31,340 bases of DNA from an uncultured Clostridium sp. Its GTDB lineage: Bacteria > Bacillota > Clostridia > Lachnospirales > Lachnospiraceae. Positions 15,657 through 23,502 of this stretch are shown in pieces. The first letter of the stretch is position 1. The number at the start of each line of letters is the position of its first letter. The translations under genes were made by a program, and so were the position numbers. The notes below the pieces were generated by a model. It was not told the origin of the DNA, made no database searches, and worked only from the letters and a program-made list of their open reading frames with translations. The stretch is from positions 1 to 31,340 of the forward strand of contig UQTA01000035.1 of the NCBI GenBank assembly GCA_900543885.1, read 5' to 3'.

Positions 15657-17021
15657 ATGATTAATATATATGAAGTAAATGAAACCAACAATATGATCGA
15701 ACATGAGAAACTGGATGTGCGCACGATCACCATGGGCATCAGCCTACTTGACTGCGCAGACAGCAATCTGGATGCTTTAAATGAAAAAATCTATAAAAAG
15801 ATCACGACACTGGCAAAGGATCTGGTTTCTACAGGAAAAGATATTGAAAGGGATTTTGGTATCCCCATCGTAAATAAAAGGATTTCTGTTACCCCCATCG
15901 CTTTAGTAGGCGGTTCTGCCTGCAAAAAGCCGGAAGACTTTGTGACCATTGCAAAAACCTTAGACAGAGCTGCCAAGGAAGTAGGGGTCAATTTTATCGG
16001 CGGTTATTCTGCTCTTGTAAGCAAGGGTATGACCACCGCAGATAGAAACCTGATCCTTTCTATCCCGGAAGCTTTGGCAACCACAGACCGGGTATGCAGC
16101 TCCATCAATGTTGGTTCCACAAAAACCGGTCTGAATATGGATGCAGTTGAGCTTATGGGACGTATTGTAACAGAAACTGCACAGGCAACCAAAGACAATG
16201 ACTCCTTAGGCTGTGCAAAACTGGTTGTATTCTGCAATGCTCCGGACGATAATCCCTTTATGGCAGGTGCTTTCCACGGCGTAACAGAGGCAGATGCCAT
16301 CATCAATGTAGGTGTCAGCGGTCCTGGTGTTGTAAAAGTGGCTTTGGAAAAGGTAAGAGGGGAAAATTTTGAAGTCCTTTGTGAGACCATTAAGAAAACT
16401 GCTTTTAAGATCACCCGTGTAGGCCAGCTGGTAGCCCAGGAAGCATCCAAACGTTTGGGTATCCCATTTGGCATCATTGACCTTTCTTTAGCTCCTACAC
16501 CGGCTGTAGGCGACAGCGTAGCTGAGATCCTGGAAGAAATCGGACTGGAACGGGTAGGTGCTCCGGGAACTACCGCAGCTCTTGCCATGTTAAATGACCA
16601 GGTTAAAAAGGGCGGCGTTATGGCGTCTTCCTATGTAGGCGGCTTAAGCGGTGCATTTATCCCAGTCAGCGAAGATCAGGGAATGATCGATGCTGTAAGT
16701 CTTGGAGCTCTTACCATTGAGAAGCTGGAAGCCATGACCTGTGTCTGCTCCGTAGGTCTTGATATGATCGCAATTCCGGGAGATACACCATCTACCACGA
16801 TCGCAGGTATCATTGCAGATGAAGCAGCGATCGGTATGGTGAACCAGAAGACCACAGCGGTTCGTCTGATCCCGGTTATTGGCAAAAAAGTGGGAGATAC
16901 CGCAGAATTTGGCGGTCTGTTAGGCTATGCGCCTATCATCCCGGTAAATACTTTCTCCTGTGAGAAATTCGTTACCAGAGGAGGACGTATACCGGCCCCG
17001 ATCCACAGTTTTAAGAACTAA
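15657..17021 (+). CDS. DUF711 / UPF0210 protein
   Basis: The product is 454 aa, the normal size of this conserved family of unknown reaction. The N-terminal RTITMGISLLDCADSN and GIPIVNKRISVTPIAL are diagnostic. Glycine-rich segments (VGGLSGAFIPVSED, GAPGTTAALAML, IDLSLAPTPAVGDSVAEI) suggest a barrel-type enzyme fold, and a relation to glycyl-radical enzyme folds has been proposed for the family. No C-terminal RVxGY glycyl-radical motif is seen here. AAAGGAAAA precedes ATG 15657. It lies between the ACT gene and a histidine phosphatase gene on one apparent transcript. Confidence 0.92.
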   Translation: MINIYEVNETNNMIEHEKLDVRTITMGISLLDCADSNLDALNEKIYKKITTLAKDLVSTGKDIERDFGIPIVNKRISVTPIALVGGSACKKPEDFVTIAKTLDRAAKEVGVNFIGGYSALVSKGMTTADRNLILSIPEALATTDRVCSSINVGSTKTGLNMDAVELMGRIVTETAQATKDNDSLGCAKLVVFCNAPDDNPFMAGAFHGVTEADAIINVGVSGPGVVKVALEKVRGENFEVLCETIKKTAFKITRVGQLVAQEASKRLGIPFGIIDLSLAPTPAVGDSVAEILEEIGLERVGAPGTTAALAMLNDQVKKGGVMASSYVGGLSGAFIPVSEDQGMIDAVSLGALTIEKLEAMTCVCSVGLDMIAIPGDTPSTTIAGIIADEAAIGMVNQKTTAVRLIPVIGKKVGDTAEFGGLLGYAPIIPVNTFSCEKFVTRGGRIPAPIHSFKN

Positions 17022-17057
17022 TATTTGAACATTGATCTATAAACAGGACTTATACTT

Positions 17058-17690
17058 ATGAAATTATATCTCATCCGTCATGGACGGCAGAACAGCCGCC
17101 TGTGCAATGTAAATGTTGATCTTTGTGAAGAGGGCTACCGTCAGGCAGCCCTTTTAGGCGAGCGGCTTTTCCCACAAAAAATCCAGGCTGTGTACTCCAG
17201 CGATCTTTTGCGGGCAGTAGAGACAGCCCAGGCAGCAAATCTGTACTGGAATGTAGAACATACCATCTGCCCGGAACTTAGGGAGATCGATTTTGGGGAA
17301 ATGGAAGGCCTTTCTGATGAAGAGATCGCTGTAAAATTTGCTGATTTTAAGAAAGAACAGGCAAAAATGGAACAAGATCTGGCTTATCCCGGTGGTGAAT
17401 GTGCTGCTGACGTAGTAAAACGGGCGGATCCTGTATTAAAAGAACTGGTAAAGACTGGTTATGAACGGACCGCAGTCGTGACTCATGGAGGACTGATCCG
17501 TATCATGGCCGCCTATTATACAGGAATCCCCTTAAGCCGTTTTCGTATCCTGGGGAAAGAGCTGGAAAACTGCAGCATCACAGAACTGCTCTGGGATGAG
17601 AAAAATGAACGTTTTACATTAGAGTGCTTTAATGACCATGCACATTTGGATAAATATCCGCAGCTTCTAAGAAAAAACTGGAAAGAATGA
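17058..17690 (+). CDS. Histidine phosphatase family protein (phosphoglycerate mutase-like)
   Basis: The product is 210 aa, cytosolic. The catalytic signature LIRHGRQN (His8, Arg7) is at the N-terminus, the second acid-base region is REIDFGEMEGLSDEEI, and the second histidine is in VVTHGGLIRIM. Members act on sugar phosphates or alpha-ribazole phosphate; the substrate cannot be told and no cobalamin genes are nearby. AGGA at 17045-17048 precedes ATG 17058. A HAD hydrolase follows 16 nt downstream, giving two phosphatases in tandem. Confidence 0.88.
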   Translation: MKLYLIRHGRQNSRLCNVNVDLCEEGYRQAALLGERLFPQKIQAVYSSDLLRAVETAQAANLYWNVEHTICPELREIDFGEMEGLSDEEIAVKFADFKKEQAKMEQDLAYPGGECAADVVKRADPVLKELVKTGYERTAVVTHGGLIRIMAAYYTGIPLSRFRILGKELENCSITELLWDEKNERFTLECFNDHAHLDKYPQLLRKNWKE

Positions 17691-17706
17691 GAAGGGAACA
17701 GGCAAA

Positions 17707-18348
17707 ATGAAAAAAGGAATTATTTTTGATGTAGACGGAACCTTGTGGGATTCTGCGGTTCAGGTGGCACAGTCATGGCAGGTGGCAGCTGAAAAGCTGT
17801 TAAAAGGGCCAAGGCTCATCACACCGGATATGATCAGCCGGAATATGGGCAAAAATATGAAAGACTTTGGGGATGCTTTGTTTCCGGATCTTCCTGAAGA
17901 AAAGCGGATGGAAGTAATGGCTGCCTGCATGGACTATGAAAACAGGTATCTTTTAGATCACCCCGGAACTCTTTATCCCAATGTAGCAAAGGTTCTCTCT
18001 GAACTCAGCAAAACTTATGAACTGTTTATTGTAAGCAACTGTCAGAGCGGCTATATTGAAGTACTTATGGAAGCCTGTGACCTGAAAAAATATATTACAG
18101 ATATTGAATGTTATGGAAATACCAATCTTTCCAAGGCTGAAAATATTTCCCAGGTAATAAAGCGCAACCATTTAGATGCAAGCTTTTATGTTGGCGATAC
18201 AGCCATGGATGAACAGGCAGCTAATGATGCAGGTATTCCTTTTGTTCATGCTGCCTACGGATTTGGAACAGCACAAAAGCCTGCTGCTGTGATCCATGAC
18301 TTTTCTGAGCTTGTATTCATTGCGGAAACATTTTTTACAAAAGACTGA
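17707..18348 (+). CDS. HAD-superfamily hydrolase (phosphoglycolate phosphatase-like)
   Basis: The product is 213 aa. All four HAD motifs are visible: DVDGT near residue 8 (nucleophile and acid), FIVSNCQ (motif II serine), the lysine in SKAENI (motif III) and YVGDTAMDEQAANDAG (motif IV). The cap domain is the small helical type (about residues 18-90). It probably dephosphorylates a small phosphometabolite; the Gph/PgmB class is the closest by eye. AAGGGA at 17692-17697 precedes ATG 17707. The stop lies 16 nt before the methyltransferase gene. Confidence 0.88.
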   Translation: MKKGIIFDVDGTLWDSAVQVAQSWQVAAEKLLKGPRLITPDMISRNMGKNMKDFGDALFPDLPEEKRMEVMAACMDYENRYLLDHPGTLYPNVAKVLSELSKTYELFIVSNCQSGYIEVLMEACDLKKYITDIECYGNTNLSKAENISQVIKRNHLDASFYVGDTAMDEQAANDAGIPFVHAAYGFGTAQKPAAVIHDFSELVFIAETFFTKD

Positions 18349-18364
18349 GGGGAGATAAAGATAT

Positions 18365-19579
18365 ATGACAGAGATCAGTGAACAGGCCAGACTGCGTCAG
18401 ATCCTTGAATTTTGCCTGGATAAGGATCTGGAACGTATCCTTTTAAGCAATCCTGCAGATGCAGACGCTTTTTCAAAGTCTAAGCTGCGTCCCCTTCTTT
18501 TAAAGGGCGAAGTGATCTTTCAGGCAGAGGAGCAGCGGGGCAAACAGGCCTTCCACAAAAATTTAACAAAAGAAGAGGCGATCCTCTATGTGGAAAACTG
18601 TTTAAGCCGGGATTTTCGCCAGGCAGAGATCACATCTGCCAATGGCAAGGCCACTGTCCTTGTAAGCAAAAAAGGAAAGATGACGGTAAAGTTTAAAAAA
18701 CAGGCCCGTATCATTACCCAGAAAGTTTTAGAACACAATCGGAAAAAACAGTATCTGCTTCCGGAAGGAACACCGGTCCCGTTTCTGGTGGATCTGGGTG
18801 TTATGACTAAAGAGGGGGAGATTGTTCACAGCCGTTACGACAAGTATCGCCAGATCAACCGTTTTCTGGAATTTATTGAAGATATTTTGCCTCAGTTAGA
18901 CAAAAAGAAAGAAAATGTCATCATTGATTTTGGCTGCGGAAAGTCCTATCTTACCTTTGCCATGTATTATTATCTGAAGGAATTAAAGGGATATCCTGTA
19001 AGGATCATTGGACTGGACCTGAAGGAAGAAGTAATACGTCACTGCGGGGAACTGGCTGTCCGTTATGGCTATGACAGATTAAGCTTTACCTGTGGGGATA
19101 TTGCGTCTTACGAAGGCGTAGATCATGTAGATATGGTAGTTACCCTTCATGCCTGTGACATGGCTACGGATTATGCCCTGGAAAAGGCAGTTGGCTGGGG
19201 TGCCAAAGTTATTTTATCTGTTCCCTGCTGTCAGCATGAGCTGAATAAGCAGATCCAGAATCCTGTTTTACAGCCGGTTCTGGAATATGGACTGATCAAA
19301 GAACGAATGGCAGCTCTTTACACAGATGCCATCCGGGCACAGATCTTAGAGTACAGAGGTTATAATACCCAGATCCTGGAATTTATCGATATGGAACACA
19401 CTCCTAAAAATATTCTTCTGCGGGCTGTTTTTAGAAAGAAAAAAGAAACGGATCCGACAGAAGAGGAGAAACGGAAAAAAGCAGGAGAGCAGATAAGGGA
19501 ACTGATTCGGTTCTTACATGCAGACCCGGCGATCGTGCGGCTTTTAGCGCCGGAACTTACTGTATCTGGTAAAGAATAA
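18365..19579 (+). CDS. SAM-dependent methyltransferase (Methyltransf_32-like)
   Basis: The product is 404 aa. A roughly 170-residue N-terminal part without a known motif (KATVLVSKKGKMTVKFKKQ) precedes a Rossmann-like methyltransferase core: the SAM loop is VIIDFGCGKSYLTFAMYYYL, the acidic strand IIGLDLKEEVI, and the later motif LHACDMATDYAL. The SVPCCQHELN motif is characteristic of the Methyltransf_32 group. The substrate is unknown; RNA is a reasonable guess. GAGGGGAG at 18347-18354 precedes ATG 18365. It is the last gene of the run beginning with the ACT gene, and it converges with tmcAL; its stop codon lies inside a hairpin. Confidence 0.87.
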   Translation: MTEISEQARLRQILEFCLDKDLERILLSNPADADAFSKSKLRPLLLKGEVIFQAEEQRGKQAFHKNLTKEEAILYVENCLSRDFRQAEITSANGKATVLVSKKGKMTVKFKKQARIITQKVLEHNRKKQYLLPEGTPVPFLVDLGVMTKEGEIVHSRYDKYRQINRFLEFIEDILPQLDKKKENVIIDFGCGKSYLTFAMYYYLKELKGYPVRIIGLDLKEEVIRHCGELAVRYGYDRLSFTCGDIASYEGVDHVDMVVTLHACDMATDYALEKAVGWGAKVILSVPCCQHELNKQIQNPVLQPVLEYGLIKERMAALYTDAIRAQILEYRGYNTQILEFIDMEHTPKNILLRAVFRKKKETDPTEEEKRKKAGEQIRELIRFLHADPAIVRLLAPELTVSGKE

Positions 19580-19617
19580 CCGTTCAGTCCTGGATCTTTA
19601 CATGGCTGAACGGTTAT
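19576..19617. terminator. Hairpin between converging methyltransferase and tmcAL genes
   Basis: ATAACCGTTCAG at 19576-19587 pairs perfectly with CTGAACGGTTAT at 19606-19617 (12 bp). The methyltransferase stop codon is in the stem. Only a weak TTCTTT follows on the minus strand and none on the plus strand, so terminator strength is uncertain. Confidence 0.6.
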
Positions 19618-19619
19618 GA

Positions 19620-20882
19620 TCAAAGAATACAGATGGGCTGGGTATATTCATTTCGCACCGGCTGTCCTGTTTTCGCAGCCAGCAGACTCTGGCGCACATG
19701 AGAGGCGTACAGATCCTGTTGAAACAGCATATTTGCAGTATCAGAAAGCATCCTGGATGCATCGGCAGTCTTTGTGACTAACGGTATCCGGGCATGCTTT
19801 TTTATTTCTCCCAGCAAAGCTGCTTTGTCTTTACGAAATCCCAGGATGCGGGCATAGGGAGCGTATCCGGCCTCTTTTCCGGCAAGTACCATTTCATCCG
19901 TGATTCCCAGAAGGATATGCAGAAGACAGCGGCTGATGCGGGTATAGGTATATTGACGCGTTTTTAACTGGAAAATGCGTTCTTCAAAGTTTCCCTGCTC
20001 ATAAAGAACATGTTCTAACCGGTCTGATATGTCTTTAGAAACATCGGCAAAAGAAGAAAATGGTACATGATCCCGATTTAACGTTAAAAGACGGTAATTT
20101 AACAACTCAGACAGGTCATTTGCCTGCAATGGAAGCTCCTCTTTAAAAAGACGGCGTATTTCTTTTGGAACCTGGAAAAGAAATGCGTTCCTGTTCAGAT
20201 CATCCCCAGACTGACCCGTAGCCGGATACTCTGAAAAGATTCCCTTTCTGATGGCAGAAGCTGAAGCCAGTTCTCCTTCCAGATCTTCACTGTGATATCC
20301 GTTTCCCTTTCGCCTGATGGCAACAGGCAAGATCGAACTGTTTCTTTTTATTAATGCTTTGCAGTATTCTACACCTAACAGATTGTTGGGTGTATCTAAA
20401 AGAGGCGGGATTTCCCCGTCAGGCATAAATTCATTTAAAGCCTGAACTCTTGCCTGCGGCCAGGTAAGACCATTTTGCAGGTTTCCTTTTAGTTTTTCTG
20501 AAAATGCAGCCGGTTCGTCTGCAAGGATTTTTGCTGCATCCATGAAATTTTCGCTTTCCCCGGTTTCACTGCCAAAGCAAAGGTGGGTAACCACTCCAAG
20601 GTTATCTAAAAGCGCCACAGAACCGGCAGCAAAGTCTTCGGCGCTGCTGACTGCAAAAATAGACGGGATCTCAAGGACCAGGTCTGCACCGCTTAAAAGG
20701 GCCATTTTTGTACGAAGATATTTACTGAAAACAGATACTTCGCCCCGCTGCACAAAATCCCCGCTTATGACAGCCACGCAGTATTCACAGCCCGTGCGTT
20801 TTCTGGTTTCTCTGATCTGATAGGCATGTCCGTTGTGAAAAGGATTATATTCAGCTACAATGCCGGTTACATTTATCTTCAT
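19620..20882 (-). CDS. tmcAL: tRNA(Met) cytidine acetate ligase
   Basis: Forms N4-acetylcytidine at the wobble position of elongator tRNA-Met from acetate and ATP (established for B. subtilis TmcAL). From ATG 20882 the product is 420 aa. The nucleotidyltransferase signature GIVAEYNPFHNGHAYQI begins at residue 7, with VISGDFVQRGE and FCFGSETG-like LCFGSETGESENF after it, and KGNGYHSEDLEG with SASAIR in the middle. An upstream ATG at 20936 would add 18 hydrophilic residues with a weak ribosome binding site, while AGGAG (20899-20895) serves 20882 with a rather long 12-nt gap; the start is therefore moderately certain. The promoter probably lies in the palindrome at 20951-21050. Confidence 0.93.
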   Translation of the reverse strand: MKINVTGIVAEYNPFHNGHAYQIRETRKRTGCEYCVAVISGDFVQRGEVSVFSKYLRTKMALLSGADLVLEIPSIFAVSSAEDFAAGSVALLDNLGVVTHLCFGSETGESENFMDAAKILADEPAAFSEKLKGNLQNGLTWPQARVQALNEFMPDGEIPPLLDTPNNLLGVEYCKALIKRNSSILPVAIRRKGNGYHSEDLEGELASASAIRKGIFSEYPATGQSGDDLNRNAFLFQVPKEIRRLFKEELPLQANDLSELLNYRLLTLNRDHVPFSSFADVSKDISDRLEHVLYEQGNFEERIFQLKTRQYTYTRISRCLLHILLGITDEMVLAGKEAGYAPYARILGFRKDKAALLGEIKKHARIPLVTKTADASRMLSDTANMLFQQDLYASHVRQSLLAAKTGQPVRNEYTQPICIL

Positions 20883-20950
20883 TTTCTGTTGGTTCTCCTG
20901 TTCTTTCATTTCCCTGTTGTCATGATCAGGTGACATCTTACTTTACCTGT

Positions 20951-21050
20951 GGTATTATATGATGTTGGGGTCCTAAGGTCAAAAATCCTCTTGCAAGCAA
21001 GCTTGCATCGGATTTCTAACCTTTTAACCCTGGTATCATTATATTATACC
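20951..21050. repeat. 100-bp imperfect palindrome between tmcAL and htrA
   Basis: The two halves are largely self-complementary around GCAAGCAAGCTTGC at 20993-21006. Paired blocks include 20951-20964 with 21037-21050 (GGTAT... and ...ATACC), 20977-20988 with 21010-21021 (GGTCAAAAATCC and GGATTTCTAACC), and the centre. Both outer arms hold TATAAT-like boxes, one per strand. It could be a cruciform operator, a palindromic element, or a leader stem for tmcAL. It is not similar to the 151-bp repeat. Confidence 0.75.
20954..20959 (-). promoter_or_regulatory. Possible -10 box of tmcAL
   Basis: A perfect TATAAT on the minus strand lies in the outer arm of the palindrome. Transcription would start near 20947, which favours the ATG at 20882 over the one at 20936. 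No clear -35 was identified. Confidence 0.4.
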
Positions 21051-21140
21051 CGGGCGGTAAGAATCCGTCTACTGTACCATCAAAAGGGATTTGTGATCTG
21101 GTTTGTATTAGGACACAAAATATACACATTTATATCACAA

Positions 21141-21167
21141 TTGTATCAAAAATGGAACGTATATTAT
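21141..21167 (+). promoter_or_regulatory. Possible htrA promoter
   Basis: TTGTAT at 21141-21146 and TATTAT at 21162-21167, with a 15-nt spacer (short). The leader to the htrA start would be about 70 nt. Between 21051 and 21243 I see only this and a small hairpin (AAATCC/GGATTT near 21190-21206). Confidence 0.4.
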
Positions 21168-21243
21168 AGACATCAAAAGGAAAGAAAAACAAATCCGACC
21201 AGGATTTATTGATGATGGAGGTATTTGAAAGGAGCGTTTTACT

Positions 21244-22848
21244 ATGTACGAAGAAGATAGAGAAAACAAAGAAGGAAGAATGAATGGTGAAGATTCCTTC
21301 CTTCATGAAGATCAGGATCATGAAAGAACAGAGATCATGGACGATGTAGATGAACATGAAACAGAAAAATATGAGGCTGAAAATAAGCAGCAGCCATCTT
21401 CCCAGAACGCACAGAATGTGAACTGGACAACTCCGAACCGTTCTTATTATTCAGAAGACCGTTCCGGACAGAGAGAGGCAGCTGACAGAGCTTCCGGTGA
21501 ACGGACTTTTTCTGAAAGACCTGCTTCTGAAAGAGGAGATCAGTGGAAGGAAAGCAGACAGCAAAGGCCTGATCATGAAAGAAATTACAGAAAAGAATAT
21601 CATGAAGCACCTCAGACACCAAAGCATAAAAACAGCTGGGTCAGAAAAGCTGCCGGCATCACAGCAGCAGCGGTTCTGTTTGGCGTTGTTGCAGGCGGAG
21701 TGATGACAGGTGTAAATTATGCAGGTGCCCGTCTGACCGGTCTTGCGGATATGACAGCTTCTGCGCCTGCTGAAACAGAAGGTACAGCAGCACAGGTACC
21801 GGAAACAAGCACAGCTTCTGATGATCAGAACAACGCAGTGGTATCTACTGTAACCGATGTTTCTTCTATTGCAGAAAAGGCAATGCCTTCACTGGTAGCC
21901 ATTAATGATACCATGACCGTTGAGCAGAACAATTTCTTTGGTATGCCTCAGACTTATCAGGCACAGAGCAGCGGCTCCGGTATTATTGTAGGACAGAATG
22001 ATACAGAACTTCTTATCGCTACCAACAACCACGTTGTTTCCGGCGCAACTGACATGAAGGTTACGTTTAATGACAGCACGCAGGTAGCGGCAGCAGTCAA
22101 AGGCACCGATTCTGCAACAGACCTGGCCATTGTTGCTGTAAAGCTTTCCGATATCCCATCTGATACCATGAGCAAGATCAAAGCAGCAACCTTAGGCAGC
22201 TCTGATAATGTAAAAGTAGGACAGCAGGTAATTGCCATTGGTAATGCTCTTGGTTATGGACAGTCACTTACGGTTGGTTATGTCAGCGCACTGGATCGTG
22301 AGATCACAGATGAAAATGGTATCCAGCATACTTACCTCCAGACAGATGCAGCCATCAACCCTGGCAACAGCGGCGGTGCACTTCTTGATTTAAACGGCAA
22401 TGTCATTGGTATCAATGCTGCAAAGAATGCATCTACAGAAGTAGAGGGCATGGGCTTTGCTATCCCGATCTCAAAGGCACAGGAGATCTTAAATAACCTG
22501 ATGACCAAGAAGACAAGGGAAGCTGTTGATGAAAGCGCACAGGGCTATCTGGGTATCCAGGGAACCAATATTGATGCAAATGCTTCCAAGGAATATGGTA
22601 TGCCAGTTGGTATTTATGTATACAAGATCGTACCTGGCGGTGCAGCAGCCAATTCTGACTTAAAAGAAAAGGACATCATTACCAAGTTTGACGGACAGTC
22701 TGTTACCAATATGGAAGAATTGAAGCAGATGCTTACTTATTATAAGGGTGGTTCTACGGTTGACCTGACTGTACAGTCACTTGTAAATGGTGCTTATGTA
22801 GAGCATGATGTACAGATCACACTGGGAACCAGACCTGCCAACTCATAA
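21244..22848 (+). CDS. HtrA/DegP-like serine protease with PDZ domain
   Basis: Membrane-anchored protein quality-control protease acting outside the membrane. The product is 534 aa. Residues 1-135 are a long, charged, low-complexity cytosolic region rich in Glu, Arg and Ser. A membrane segment follows at about 138-160 (AAGITAAAVLFGVVAGGVM), then a Thr/Ser/Glu linker. The trypsin-like domain has His263 (IATNNHVVSG), Asp293 (ATDLAIVAV) and Ser376 (INPGNSGGALLD). A C-terminal PDZ domain (about 440-525) starts near YLGIQGTNI and includes GGAAANSDLKEKDIITKF. Start ATG 21244 has AAAGGAG at 21228-21234. A strong terminator follows, so it is monocistronic. The cytosolic region is longer than in Bacillus HtrA and may be a regulatory or partner-binding part. 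Confidence 0.95.
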   Translation: MYEEDRENKEGRMNGEDSFLHEDQDHERTEIMDDVDEHETEKYEAENKQQPSSQNAQNVNWTTPNRSYYSEDRSGQREAADRASGERTFSERPASERGDQWKESRQQRPDHERNYRKEYHEAPQTPKHKNSWVRKAAGITAAAVLFGVVAGGVMTGVNYAGARLTGLADMTASAPAETEGTAAQVPETSTASDDQNNAVVSTVTDVSSIAEKAMPSLVAINDTMTVEQNNFFGMPQTYQAQSSGSGIIVGQNDTELLIATNNHVVSGATDMKVTFNDSTQVAAAVKGTDSATDLAIVAVKLSDIPSDTMSKIKAATLGSSDNVKVGQQVIAIGNALGYGQSLTVGYVSALDREITDENGIQHTYLQTDAAINPGNSGGALLDLNGNVIGINAAKNASTEVEGMGFAIPISKAQEILNNLMTKKTREAVDESAQGYLGIQGTNIDANASKEYGMPVGIYVYKIVPGGAAANSDLKEKDIITKFDGQSVTNMEELKQMLTYYKGGSTVDLTVQSLVNGAYVEHDVQITLGTRPANS

Positions 22849-22853
22849 AATAA

Positions 22854-22905
22854 ATTACAGTTCAGCTTTGCGAAGATATTTAGGGACAAAAGTACGTTGG
22901 AAAAA
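22854..22905 (+). repeat. Partial copy of the 151-bp repeat, copy 3
   Basis: TTACAGTTCAGCTTTGCGAA and the following bases to about 22905 match the first third of the repeat in the copy 2 orientation, with a small insertion near 22877. The rest is unlike the repeat. TTCGCAAAGC at 22990-22999, the exact reverse complement of 22865-22874, may be the remnant of its other end. Confidence 0.65.
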
Positions 22906-22922
22906 TGTTAAAAATATCAGAA

Positions 22923-22958
22923 AACAGGTACCGGAAGCAAATTTCGGTGCCTGTTTTT
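22923..22958 (+). terminator. htrA terminator
   Basis: AACAGGTACCGGAA at 22923-22936 pairs with TTTCGGTGCCTGTT at 22942-22955 over 14 bp (two G-U pairs), followed by Ts to 22958. Confidence 0.9.
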
Positions 22959-22967
22959 GCATTTATA

Positions 22968-22976
22968 TGCTATACT
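22968..22976 (+). promoter_or_regulatory. Extended -10 promoter of the DarA gene
   Basis: TGCTATACT at 22968-22976 is an extended -10 (TGn plus TATACT), the same as in the topB promoter. The -35 region overlaps the htrA terminator and is weak. Confidence 0.5.
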
Positions 22977-23014
22977 TATAAAAGATTTATTCGCAAAGCA
23001 AGGAGGATCTGACT

Positions 23015-23347
23015 ATGAAATTAGTATACGCAATTGTACGAAACGATAATGAAGATGATGTAGTAAGCCTTTTGAACCAGAATCATTACAGTGTGACCCG
23101 TTTATCCACCACTGGCGGTTTCCTGAAAAAAGGAAATACCACTTTAATGATCGGTGTAGAAGATGAGAAAGTAGAAGAAGTGATCGCCCTGATCAAGCAG
23201 GAGTGCGGACAGCACCAGAAGCTGACTGTAAATATGCCTTATATCTCCGGTACTGCCATGGTGAATTATGCCACCATGCCTATGACCGTAGAAGTAGGCG
23301 GCGCTACCATTTTTGTGATCAATGTAGACCGCTACGAGAAAATATAA
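23015..23347 (+). CDS. darA: Cyclic di-AMP receptor, DarA/PstA (DUF970) family
   Basis: PII-like trimeric signal protein that binds c-di-AMP (established for DarA of B. subtilis and PstA of Staphylococcus and Listeria). The product is 110 aa, the family length. The N-terminus MKLVYAIVRNDNEDDV, the glycine loop RLSTTGGFLKKGNTTL and the C-terminal VEVGGATIFVINVDRYEK are diagnostic. ATG 23015 has AAGGAGG at 23000-23006. It is isolated by the htrA terminator and by the pta promoter. It joins HtrA and the osmotic/cell-wall genes of the window only by position; no target is evident here. Confidence 0.93.
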   Translation: MKLVYAIVRNDNEDDVVSLLNQNHYSVTRLSTTGGFLKKGNTTLMIGVEDEKVEEVIALIKQECGQHQKLTVNMPYISGTAMVNYATMPMTVEVGGATIFVINVDRYEKI

Positions 23348-23432
23348 TTTTGCTGCCTGGGAAAACCTATCTGCAAAATATCCAGAATAACGAAAAGTAT
23401 GAAAAAAAATGCAAGATTTCGTTAAAATCAGC

Positions 23433-23461
23433 TTGTTTCCGCTGAGGGCTACGTATATAAT
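23433..23461 (+). promoter_or_regulatory. pta-ackA promoter
   Basis: TTGTTT at 23433-23438, a 17-nt spacer and a perfect TATAAT at 23456-23461. The start would be near 23468, with a leader of about 35 nt. Confidence 0.85.
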
Positions 23462-23502
23462 AAGACTATATGCTTCAACATAAGGAAAGGGGTAAAAAGA
23501 TT

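Noticed and set aside
15999..16588. Long antisense frame inside the DUF711 gene (194 codons)
   Set aside because: The coding strand has a full-length conserved family match; the antisense frame reflects its codon use.
20949..21212. Plus-strand open frame of 87 codons across the 100-bp palindrome
   Set aside because: No ribosome binding site, and composition is dictated by the palindrome and promoter DNA; the product is unlike any protein I know.
23203..23445. Second open frame overlapping the darA gene
   Set aside because: It lies in another frame of a clear DarA gene and has no ribosome binding site; its cysteine/tyrosine-rich product is typical of a shadow frame.
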